Part shown: positions 1 through 5,654 of the stretch, piece by piece
Layout: every line of letters begins with the position of its first letter
Numbering within the stretch: position 1 is the stretch's first letter
Assembly (NCBI GenBank): GCA_025464735.1
Contig: JAODMX010000157.1
Coordinates: 1 to 6,835, forward strand
Source of the DNA: Frondihabitans sp.
Lineage (GTDB): Bacteria > Actinomycetota > Actinomycetes > Actinomycetales > Microbacteriaceae
DNA length: 6,835 bases
Direction of reading: 5' to 3'
Position numbers and translations under genes: made by a program
Notes under the pieces: model-generated
The model's input: only the letters and a program-made list of their open reading frames with translations
Told to the model about the DNA's origin: nothing
Databases searched by the model: none

Positions 1-21
1 AGCAACCGCACCATCCCATCT

Positions 22-27
22 GAGGAG
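22..27 (+). promoter_or_regulatory. Ribosome binding site of the secreted glycosidase-like gene
   Basis: GAGGAG lies five bases before the ATG at 33. It fixes this start, which is also the one that gives a complete signal peptide. Bases 1-21 show no recognisable promoter. Confidence 0.75.
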
Positions 28-32
28 ACGCA

Positions 33-2111
33 ATGTCGCGTTACACGCCACGGTTCATCCGCCCTCGAGTCGTCGCCGCCGCCGTGGCGGTGGGCGCCCT
101 CGCGCTCACGGGGCTCGCTGTGCCCAGCTTCGGCTCGGCAGCTCACGCGGCCGCCGGTTCGTCGTCTGCCGCCAGCGGCAAGGTGACGAACCTCGCACAC
201 CTCGACTTTCTGCTCGACAGTGTTCCGCTGCCGACGGGTGTCCCCGGGCACTCGACCTACGACCAGGCCTCGAGCCCGACCGCGGAGGCTCCCTGGGTCT
301 ATGCGAACCACGAGGATGACGGGTCATACCAGCGCGTCGGGGGAGGGAACATTACCGATGCGGCCAAGGGGTGGTATGCCCAGGGGGCCTTCGACGCCGA
401 CGACATCGCTCGCTCGGCCGTGGTGTACCTGCGCGACTGGAAGCAGAACGGAACGGCGTCGAGCGAACAGCACGCGTTCCAGCTGCTTCGCGAACTGACG
501 TATCTGCAGACGTCAACCGGACCGAACGCGGGCGATGTCGTCCTCTGGCAGCAGTCGGACGGAACGCTGAACCCGAGCGCCATCCCGGTGGACAACCCCA
601 ACCCGAGCGACTCTGGCAACTCGTACTGGCTGGCCCGAACGGTCTGGGCCCTCGGCGAGGGCTACTCGGAGTTCAAATCGAGTGATCCGGCCTTCGCCAG
701 TTTCCTGCAGGAGCGCATGGACCTGTCGATCACAGCTCTCGACAGGCAGACCCTCGCAACGTTCGGATCGACCGTCGAGTCGAACGGCGTAGCCGTTCCG
801 ACCTGGCTGATCACCGGAAGCGCCGGGGCCTCAGCGGAAGCCGTCCTCGGGCTAGCTGCCTACGTCAAGGCCGATCCGCGCGACACCGCGGCACGCACCG
901 CCCTGACTGAGTCGGCCGACGGCATCGCTGCGATGTCGAGCGGCAAGGTCGGGCAGTGGCCCTTCGGCGCCATCATCCCTGAGACCGACGCCCAGACCTA
1001 CTGGCACGCCTGGTCCGGTCTCGCGCCCGCCGCCCTCTCTGAGGCTGCCGCCGTGCTCCACCGTCCGGACCTCTCTCAGGTGGCGGTCACGGCCACCGCG
1101 CAGTTCACAGCGCAGCTCCTGGCCTCCGGCGGGCCGGACAACGGCCTGTCGCCGACCCCGTCCGACACTAGCCAGATCGCCTACGGCGCCGACTCGCTGG
1201 TCGAGTCACTCCTCACAACGGCCGACGACACCGGGAACACCGGACTCGACGCCCTCGCGGCCACAGCCGCCGGCTGGTACTTCGGCGCGAATCCGGCCGG
1301 TGTCCCGGTCTACTCGGCGGCGACCGGAGACGGGGTCGACGGAATCAGCGCCACGGGCGAGCCGAACCTCAACTTCGGGGCCGAGTCGACGATCCACACC
1401 GAGCTGTCAATGCTCGCCCTCGACGCGCATCCGTCGGTCCGGACTTTGGCCGAAAGCTTCACCTCGACGACCGCGGTTGACGGCCAGAAGGTCGTCGAAG
1501 CGGAGTCGGGTGTCCTGACGGGTTCCGCGACTGTTGTGACACCCGCGTCGGCTTCCATCGGTGCGGCCACCTGGTCCGGCGGGAAATACGTGCAGGCCGC
1601 CTCGGGGTCGACGATCACGGTGACCGTCCCGGCCTTCGCCGGGCCCGTCCAGGTCTACCCGGTCGTGAACCGGGGCACGAGCCCCGCTGGCACGACGCGA
1701 TGGACGTCGTCGTCCGGCGCAGTGACGACCGCGCTGGGATCGACGCCCAACGGGGGAGTCGGAGCCCAGGGCATCGCCACAACTGCCACCGAACTGAAGC
1801 CGCTGTCGCTCAGCCACGAGGCTCCGGCCGGCACGACGACGATCACGGCGCGGGTGTCGGGAACGGCCCAGATTGACGCCCTGCTCCTGCAGCCGGTGAT
1901 CTCGCACCTCGGGCTGAGCGGCCCGGCGGGGGCATACGGCCTCTACGTCAACGGTGCGACACACGCCGCCTCCGAGACCGTGACCGTGCCCTCGTCCGCG
2001 ACGGTCAGCAGCTACGACTCCTCGGGTCGGCTGATCGGCCACGTCACCGTGCACGGATCTGCGACGAGGATCCGGGTCGCGGCCGGCGGGTTCACGACTG
2101 TGGCTCCGTAG
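33..2111 (+). CDS. Secreted alpha-helical glycosidase-like protein with C-terminal CBM35-like module
   Basis: This is a 692-residue protein exported by a signal peptide: an Arg-rich start, a hydrophobic Ala/Val/Leu stretch at about 13-31, and a likely cleavage after AHA at residue 39. Residues about 50-465 form a mostly helical region rich in Trp, Tyr and acidic residues. Conserved-looking segments are WYAQGAFDADDIARSAVVYL (114-133), GWYFGANPAG (414-423) and NFGAESTIH (447-455). These resemble uncharacterised actinobacterial proteins with a six-hairpin (alpha/alpha-toroid) glycosidase fold. Residues about 487-620 start with VVEAESG and are beta-rich, like carbohydrate-binding modules of family 6/35. 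Residues about 627-692 are another small beta-rich tail with no anchor or LPXTG motif, so the protein is probably released. The start is supported by GAGGAG at 22-27, five bases before ATG. A polysaccharide-active role is inferred; substrate and catalytic residues are unknown, with E451 or D121/D123/D124 only candidates. The upstream promoter lies outside the window. Confidence 0.72.
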   Translation: MSRYTPRFIRPRVVAAAVAVGALALTGLAVPSFGSAAHAAAGSSSAASGKVTNLAHLDFLLDSVPLPTGVPGHSTYDQASSPTAEAPWVYANHEDDGSYQRVGGGNITDAAKGWYAQGAFDADDIARSAVVYLRDWKQNGTASSEQHAFQLLRELTYLQTSTGPNAGDVVLWQQSDGTLNPSAIPVDNPNPSDSGNSYWLARTVWALGEGYSEFKSSDPAFASFLQERMDLSITALDRQTLATFGSTVESNGVAVPTWLITGSAGASAEAVLGLAAYVKADPRDTAARTALTESADGIAAMSSGKVGQWPFGAIIPETDAQTYWHAWSGLAPAALSEAAAVLHRPDLSQVAVTATAQFTAQLLASGGPDNGLSPTPSDTSQIAYGADSLVESLLTTADDTGNTGLDALAATAAGWYFGANPAGVPVYSAATGDGVDGISATGEPNLNFGAESTIHTELSMLALDAHPSVRTLAESFTSTTAVDGQKVVEAESGVLTGSATVVTPASASIGAATWSGGKYVQAASGSTITVTVPAFAGPVQVYPVVNRGTSPAGTTRWTSSSGAVTTALGSTPNGGVGAQGIATTATELKPLSLSHEAPAGTTTITARVSGTAQIDALLLQPVISHLGLSGPAGAYGLYVNGATHAASETVTVPSSATVSSYDSSGRLIGHVTVHGSATRIRVAAGGFTTVAP

Positions 2112-2113
2112 AC

Positions 2114-2149
2114 AGGAGGCGTCCGATGACGCGGCGCTCGGACCTATAG
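2114..2149 (+). other. Possible 7-codon leader ORF with strong ribosome binding site and small hairpin
   Basis: AGGAGG at 2114-2119 is followed after six bases by ATG at 2126, which opens a seven-codon frame (MTRRSDL) ending in TAG at 2147-2149, eight bases before the acetyltransferase ATG. The same stretch holds a six-base stem, GTCCGA (2121-2126) with TCGGAC (2138-2143), loop 11. The acetyltransferase itself has no ribosome binding site directly before its ATG. Either a leader peptide delivers ribosomes to it by re-initiation on read-through mRNA, or this is chance. The peptide has no runs of one amino acid, so classical amino-acid attenuation is not suggested. Confidence 0.3.
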
Positions 2150-2150
2150 T
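2145..2150 (+). promoter_or_regulatory. Putative -10 box giving a leaderless acetyltransferase mRNA
   Basis: TATAGT ends seven bases before the A of the ATG at 2158. That is the spacing expected if transcription starts on the start codon itself, as is common for leaderless genes in actinobacteria. The lack of a Shine-Dalgarno sequence directly before 2158 agrees. No clear -35 TTGACA-like box is seen about 17 bases further upstream, so the call rests on the -10 and its spacing alone. Confidence 0.4.
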
Positions 2151-2157
2151 CGAATGC

Positions 2158-2694
2158 ATGTCCGACCTGCCTCTCGTGGTGCTGCGAGCGCGAACCCCCG
2201 CCGACCTGGATGTCTTGTTCAGCATCGCAGCCGATCTCGATACCTGGGAGGAGCGGCATGCGTCCCCGCCGGCCCCGACAACCAGGGAAAGTTTCGACGC
2301 GAGACTTGCGCGCACGGCCGAGAGTGATGCATCCGAAGACTCGGTCACCTTTGTGATCGATGTCGAGGGCACAGCAGTCGGCAGCGCGTCGCTGTTCGAC
2401 TTCGACACCTTTGCCGGCCATGCCGAGGCGGGAATCAGCCTGGTGCCGGAGGCTCGGGGTCGCGGTATCGGCACGGCAGCGATCACGCAGCTCGTCGAAT
2501 TCGGGTTCGTGCGCCGCAACCTGCGCCGGATCCATCTCCAGGCGATCGCGTCGAACCCGGGCGCGATTCGCGCCTACGAGAAGGCAGGCTTCGTGGTCGA
2601 GGGGCGGCAACGGGAGCATGCGTGGGTGCGAGGCGGCTACGAGGACATCGTGCTCATGGGAATCCTGCGCGCGGAGGACGACTCCATCAGGTGA
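2158..2694 (+). CDS. GNAT family N-acetyltransferase, RimJ/RimL type
   Basis: This 178-residue cytoplasmic protein should transfer an acetyl group from acetyl-CoA to an amine of a protein or small molecule; the acceptor cannot be read from sequence. It opens with the usual first strand VVLRARTPAD (7-16). The acetyl-CoA pyrophosphate-binding loop is EARGRGIGTAA (98-108), and the late motif NPGAIRAYEKAGFVVEGRQR (133-152) is typical of the RimJ/RimL group, where it contributes to CoA binding and the last strands. Length is normal for the family and no key segment is missing. ATG 2158 is chosen because it sits just ahead of the first beta strand and no ATG or GTG in frame lies close upstream. The gene follows the secreted protein by 46 bases but probably has its own promoter. 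Its stop lies six bases from the stop of the convergent gene on the other strand. Confidence 0.88.
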   Translation: MSDLPLVVLRARTPADLDVLFSIAADLDTWEERHASPPAPTTRESFDARLARTAESDASEDSVTFVIDVEGTAVGSASLFDFDTFAGHAEAGISLVPEARGRGIGTAAITQLVEFGFVRRNLRRIHLQAIASNPGAIRAYEKAGFVVEGRQREHAWVRGGYEDIVLMGILRAEDDSIR

Positions 2695-2700
2695 CCGTGA

Positions 2701-3123
2701 TCAGGCCAGTGCTGTCAACGTGGCTTGGATCCGGTGGCCGTTCTGAGCGAAACAGGTCCCGGCGTCAGCGGTCCATGTCGTCATGGATGCTCGCGTCGAT
2801 GACGTGGCGAGGACAGCGGATCCTTGCGTGCCTGCGACCGTGAGGGTGAAGACCTGGCTCGGGCTTGAGAGACCCGTGCGCATGTAGAGCGGGAATTTGT
2901 GGGAGGGTGCGTGAGGCCGTGGGACGGCTTGGCAGGCGGTGTCGATGCAGACTTCGAGGTTGGACGCGGGTTGGGCTTCGAACCAGGCCGACGTGGTCCA
3001 GGTGACCTGCGGCGAGACCACAGCGGAGTCCATGGCGCCGCACCTGACACCCCAACACTGAGTGGAGGTGCAACCCGTGGCCGCTGTGCCGAGACTCCCG
3101 ACGAGGACGACGGTCACGGGCAT
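2701..3123 (-). CDS. Putative lipoprotein of unknown function, 5' end doubtful
   Basis: The frame encodes up to 140 residues. It begins with a hydrophobic stretch and a lipobox-like GTAATGC (Cys 18), followed by a Cys-containing region with CWGVRC, then TWTTSAWFEAQPASNLEVCI and a C-terminal beta-rich part with one more Cys. The look is of a small extracytoplasmic actinobacterial lipoprotein; no function is recognised. Two things argue against the annotated start. There is no ribosome binding site before ATG 3123, and the first 15 or so codons lie antisense to what reads as a conserved part of an aldo/keto reductase fragment. The hydrophobic start also lacks the basic residues normal for a lipoprotein signal. 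The gene may therefore be 5'-truncated, with its present start made by a rearrangement joint near 3060-3080. It converges on the acetyltransferase gene with only six bases between stops and no visible terminator. Confidence 0.5.
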   Translation of the reverse strand: MPVTVVLVGSLGTAATGCTSTQCWGVRCGAMDSAVVSPQVTWTTSAWFEAQPASNLEVCIDTACQAVPRPHAPSHKFPLYMRTGLSSPSQVFTLTVAGTQGSAVLATSSTRASMTTWTADAGTCFAQNGHRIQATLTALA

Positions 3124-3270
3124 CGGCTGGCGACCGACGCCGACTTCGACGTCGTCGACCGCGCTGCCGAACTTGCCCGAGAGCGCAACGTTCCGATGGC
3201 GCAGGTCGCGCTGTCCTGGCTACGAACGCGACCCGGTGTCGTCGCCCCGATCGTGGGGGCCTCTACCGAG
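3076..3270 (+). pseudogene. Aldo/keto reductase remnant, C-terminal fragment only
   Basis: In one + frame the sequence reads TDADFDVVDRAAELARERNV, then MAQVALSWLRTRPGVVAPIV and GAST. This is the classic C-terminal stretch of aldo/keto reductases (the family pattern is roughly ELA-x-RGV-x-AQVALAWLL-x-PGVTAPIVGA), which lines part of the NADPH-binding end of the barrel. Weaker similarity extends upstream to about 3076 (RGRCAETPDEDDGHGHRL). A full enzyme has about 320 residues; here the N-terminal four fifths, including the catalytic Asp-Tyr-Lys-His residues, are absent. The last conserved segment after GAST is also replaced by unrelated sequence where the reverse-strand reductase-like gene ends. 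No start codon with a ribosome binding site was found. It is read as a decayed fragment flanked by two recombination joints; limits are approximate. Confidence 0.75.
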
Positions 3271-3856
3271 CCCCGAGTACCGCGTAGCGATGCATCGTCA
3301 CGCCCCGGTCGAACGAACGCTGTTCCAGGAGGTCGAGCTCGAGGGGCTCGTCGAGCGTGTCGAAGGGGGGACGGCCGGCTCCGAGTACGACCGGGTGTGT
3401 GAACAGCAGGAGTTCGTCGAGCAGGTGTGCCTGCAGCAACTGCGTAGCGAGGTTTGCGCCGCCGATGCCGATGTCGCCGTCGGTGTCTCGCCGCAGCCGG
3501 GCCAGCTGATCGACAGCGTCGTCGCCCCCGATGATGCGCGTGTTGTGGTCCGCCGTCGTACGCGTGCGCGACACGAGCACCTTGGGGATCTCAGTCCAGA
3601 TCCTGCCGAATTCGCGCAAGAAATCTGGAAGTGACTCGTCTGTGCGAGCGTTCGGCCAGAAAGGATCCATCATCTCGTAGACGACGCGGCCTTCAACCAT
3701 CATCGACATCGCTTGTGCTCGTGCGTTGAACTCGCGATGCAGAGACTCACCGAGCCGGACCCAGCTGGGGCCCTCGAGCTCGCCGTGTTCACCCACCTCG
3801 CGCTCGATGAACAGATCGAGCGAGACATTCATCCAGTACACGAACCGGCCGGCCAT
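3263..3856 (-). CDS. Dihydrofolate reductase family protein (RibD C-terminal-like)
   Basis: This 197-residue cytoplasmic protein belongs to the YyaP/RibD-C group, which shares the NADPH-dependent reductase fold of dihydrofolate reductase and of the riboflavin enzyme RibD; its own substrate is unknown. The N-terminus FVYWMNVSLDLFIE (5-18) matches the family's opening strand and loop, with Leu15 where Gly is usual (DGF becomes DLF). MMVEGRVVYEMMDPFW (52-67) is the typical cofactor-adjacent segment. IGIGGANLATQLLQ (129-142) and HPVVLGAGRPPF (154-165) are the family's C-terminal signatures, with the glycine pair that contacts NADPH. Length is normal. The start is supported by GAAGGAG with its GGAG core at 3862-3865, five bases from ATG. 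It is transcribed away from the VOC gene. Its last codons abut the aldo/keto reductase remnant, so its 3' end may be slightly altered, but the fold looks complete. Confidence 0.87.
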   Translation of the reverse strand: MAGRFVYWMNVSLDLFIEREVGEHGELEGPSWVRLGESLHREFNARAQAMSMMVEGRVVYEMMDPFWPNARTDESLPDFLREFGRIWTEIPKVLVSRTRTTADHNTRIIGGDDAVDQLARLRRDTDGDIGIGGANLATQLLQAHLLDELLLFTHPVVLGAGRPPFDTLDEPLELDLLEQRSFDRGVTMHRYAVLGAR

Positions 3857-4055
3857 GGGTGCTCCTTCTGTGAGCTTCCCCCGGAATCGCGGAGGAATTG
3901 GTTACGCGGCTTTGGGCTGAATCGTAGTCGCGTCGGCGGTGGCTGCCCGGCTAGCGCGGCGGGTCTCGTGACCGAGCACATGTCCGAGCGATCCGCTCGC
4001 TTTACAGCAAGGCCTGTCGAGAGGAAATTGACCGCACGAGCTGGAGGTGGGCAAT
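3857..4055. promoter_or_regulatory. Divergent intergenic region between the reductase-like and VOC genes
   Basis: These 199 bases must hold the promoters of two genes pointing away from each other. On the minus strand a TACGAT (complement of 3921-3926) could be a -10 box for the reductase-like gene, giving a leader of roughly 60 bases, but no matching -35 was found. On the + strand TTGACC at 4028-4033 is too close to the VOC start to be its -35 box. No clear inverted-repeat operator, hairpin or small gene is visible. The promoter assignments are weak. Confidence 0.3.
4043..4047 (+). promoter_or_regulatory. Ribosome binding site deciding the VOC gene start
   Basis: GGAGG ends eight bases before ATG 4056 and overlaps an in-frame GTG at 4047. 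That GTG cannot use it and has no other site upstream. ATG 4056 is therefore the start. Confidence 0.75.
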
Positions 4056-4406
4056 ATGGCCAAGGTCGACTACTTCGAGATCGGGACTCCAGATCCCGGC
4101 GCGACAAAGGCTTTCTACGAGGGCGTGTTCGGGTGGAAAATCGAAGCTCCGACAGGTCCTGCGAACTACAGCATGATCGGTGCGGCCGAGGGCGGTGTCT
4201 GGGACACGAGCACCCTGGGAGGCGGCGCTTATGCGGTCTTCTACATCAATGTCGACGATGTTCATGCCACCGTGGACAAAGCTGTGTCGCTCGGTGCGTC
4301 CGTCGTCATTCCGGTCACGGACAATGGCGCGATCTTCTTCGCGCACCTGCTCGATCCTCATGGCAGCAGAATCGCGGTGTGGCATCCGAAGCCGTCCTCC
4401 GGGTGA
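4056..4406 (+). CDS. VOC family protein (glyoxalase/bleomycin resistance fold)
   Basis: This 116-residue protein has the vicinal oxygen chelate fold, made of paired beta-alpha-beta-beta-beta units. KVDYFEIGTPDPGATKAFYE (3-22) followed by GVFGW is the first unit's signature. YAVFYINVDDVHATVDKAVS marks the start of the second unit, and LLDPHGSRIAVWHP (98-111) is the closing strand. In metal-dependent members the first strand usually carries a His (as in HFEI) and the last a Glu; here these are Tyr6 and a Val/Ala (IAVW). Metal-dependent glyoxalase, dioxygenase or fosfomycin-modifying chemistry is therefore unlikely, and a ligand-binding or antibiotic-sequestering role is as likely as catalysis. 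One VOC unit pair of this size usually acts as a dimer. The gene stands alone on its strand and converges on the small membrane protein gene, 34 bases between stops. Confidence 0.85.
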   Translation: MAKVDYFEIGTPDPGATKAFYEGVFGWKIEAPTGPANYSMIGAAEGGVWDTSTLGGGAYAVFYINVDDVHATVDKAVSLGASVVIPVTDNGAIFFAHLLDPHGSRIAVWHPKPSSG

Positions 4407-4440
4407 CCCGTGAACGACCTCACGCACGCGAGCAGACTGG

Positions 4441-4659
4441 CTAGTGCACGCTGCCGTGGGAGCGTCGCCCGATCGTCCAATAGCCGATCGCTCCCAAGGT
4501 ATTGAGGGTGCTTGCCACTCGCCAGAGATTCTTGTCTCCGCGCACGAGGTCCGTGGGTCGCCTGGCGATATCTCGCAGTGTGAGAGCCGCGATGATGGAC
4601 TGTGCGATCAACGCTGCAGGAATCACCCACGCTGGTCGAGCCCTGCGATTGGAGTTCAT
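4441..4659 (-). CDS. Small two-helix membrane protein, PLDc_N-like
   Basis: This 72-residue protein has a basic N-terminus (NRRARP), a first hydrophobic helix at about 11-28, a polar loop with RDIARRPTDLVRGDKN (29-44), and a second helix at about 46-63 ending in GRR. The order helix, Asp/Arg loop, Trp, Asn-Thr-Leu-Gly, Tyr, GRR matches the short PLDc_N membrane domain. That domain is named from the N-terminus of cardiolipin synthases but is common as a free-standing actinobacterial protein with no known function. No phospholipase HKD motif is present, so it is not an enzyme. It starts nine bases after the stop of the cyclase gene and has no good ribosome binding site of its own beyond a GGTGG about 13 bases upstream. 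Co-transcription with the cyclase, with low or coupled translation, is likely. Confidence 0.72.
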   Translation of the reverse strand: MNSNRRARPAWVIPAALIAQSIIAALTLRDIARRPTDLVRGDKNLWRVASTLNTLGAIGYWTIGRRSHGSVH

Positions 4660-4668
4660 GGCGAGAGA

Positions 4669-5610
4669 CTAGCCCACCTGATGACCGCCGACGCTAGCGA
4701 AGGCGCGCACCGGGAACGTCCCAAAGCCCTCGATCGCGGGTGCGACGGCCGTGAATCGGGCGCCGGTCGCGGGGAGGCTGCCAAGGTTGGTGAGGTGCTC
4801 GATGACGTGGATTCCGGCTGCGAGCAGGAGGGAGTGGGCGGGTCTCTCGCCACCGGATTCGGTGTCGTCGATGTTGAGCGAGTCGATCCCGACGAGACGG
4901 ACGCCCGCATCGACGAGATAGCGCGCACCATCTTCGGTCAGGAACGGTGCCCCCGTGGCGTACGCGGGAGTACCGAAGTGCTCGTCCCAGCCGGTGTGGA
5001 GGAGGACCGCCTTGTCGTGCAGGTCGCGATCGGCCAGTGTCAGGCCGGCGATGCCGCGACGTTCGGGAGTCCAGGTGTCGGTGAGGTGGAAGACCTCGGC
5101 CGGCACTTCGACGAGGCTGTCGAGACTGAGACCCGCCAGGTCGGCGCCTTCTTCGTAGCGATGGTAGGGGGAGTCGAGGTAGGTGCCGGTGTTGCCGATC
5201 ATCGTGATCATGTCCATCGCGAATTCCGTGCCTGGTGCGTACCGGGACCGAGAATCCGCTCGGGTGAGGTGTGGGCTGATGATAGGTGCCGGAAGCCCCG
5301 GATACGTGATCATCCCCGCCCGGATCCGGTGGCTGAGATCGATCACGAGCCGCTCGGCTGGTGGGCTCGCCTGCTCGGTATTGCGGCTGCCGCGATGTTG
5401 CTCTTCGACGATCGTGAGGTTACGGAGGTCGACGGACTGGACGAGTGCCAACCCGAGATGCTGAATGAGGAGTGCGCTAACCACTGCCTCGTCGGTGTCG
5501 ACTCGCGGGACGTCCAGGCGGAAACCCTCACCGCGGATCCCGCCGCCGTTGGCGAAGCTGATGTCAAAGTCGAAGTGGGCGCGGTAGTCGGGCATGCCCG
5601 ATGTTCCCAT
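4669..5610 (-). CDS. Cyclase/KynB-like amidohydrolase with fused small N-terminal domain
   Basis: The C-terminal part, about residues 87-313, is a cyclase-family domain, the fold of bacterial kynurenine formamidase (KynB) and related metal-dependent hydrolases. It begins LVIDLSHRIRAGMITYPGLP (88-107). The metal motif, HxGTHxDxPxH in KynB, reads NTGTYLDSPYH at 140-150: the first and second His are Asn140 and Tyr144, while Asp146 and His150 remain. His259 and Glu271 are spaced as the two later KynB metal ligands are. Residues 6-75 (MPDYRAHFDFDISFANGGGI, then a segment ending HRGS) form a separate small domain that I recall as a free-standing protein of about 80 residues beside such cyclases; here it is joined by a linker at about 76-87. 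ATG 5595 is a good alternative start, because homology begins there and neither start has a strong ribosome binding site. The substrate is unknown; no tryptophan-catabolism gene is nearby. Confidence 0.85.
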   Translation of the reverse strand: MGTSGMPDYRAHFDFDISFANGGGIRGEGFRLDVPRVDTDEAVVSALLIQHLGLALVQSVDLRNLTIVEEQHRGSRNTEQASPPAERLVIDLSHRIRAGMITYPGLPAPIISPHLTRADSRSRYAPGTEFAMDMITMIGNTGTYLDSPYHRYEEGADLAGLSLDSLVEVPAEVFHLTDTWTPERRGIAGLTLADRDLHDKAVLLHTGWDEHFGTPAYATGAPFLTEDGARYLVDAGVRLVGIDSLNIDDTESGGERPAHSLLLAAGIHVIEHLTNLGSLPATGARFTAVAPAIEGFGTFPVRAFASVGGHQVG

Positions 5611-5644
5611 TGCTCTTCGAGGCCGAGCAACTTCGGCTGAGGTC

Positions 5645-5654
5645 CCGCTAGCGG
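5645..5654. repeat. 10-bp perfect palindrome next to the large inverted repeat
   Basis: CCGCTAGCGG is fully self-complementary. It directly touches the left arm of the 20-bp inverted repeat, sharing the G at 5654. It may be part of the same element or chance in GC-rich DNA. Confidence 0.5.

Noticed and set aside
1407..2519. A 370-codon open frame on the minus strand across the secreted protein and acetyltransferase
   Set aside because: It spans two well-supported + strand genes; its Arg/Gly/Ser-rich composition is typical of antisense reading.
4047..4055. GTG at 4047 as the start of the VOC gene
   Set aside because: It overlaps the GGAGG that serves ATG 4056 and has no site of its own; family homology begins right after 4056.
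4409..4424. A 5-bp hairpin (CGTGA/TCACG) after the VOC gene as terminator
   Set aside because: The stem is too short and weak, and no T-run follows.
3713..4444. A 243-codon + strand frame over the reductase-like start, the intergenic region and the VOC gene
   Set aside because: It overlaps two recognised genes in other frames and has no motif or ribosome binding site of note.
4458..4495. Inverted repeat GGGAGCG/CGCTCCC near the 3' end of the PLDc_N-like gene
   Set aside because: It is inside the coding sequence with a 24-base loop, and is likely chance in GC-rich DNA.
4444..5640. A 398-codon open frame on the + strand, longer than the reverse-strand genes it covers
   Set aside because: It lies antisense to the cyclase and PLDc_N-like genes, which have clear family motifs. 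Its product has no recognisable motif, and long antisense frames are normal in high-GC DNA.
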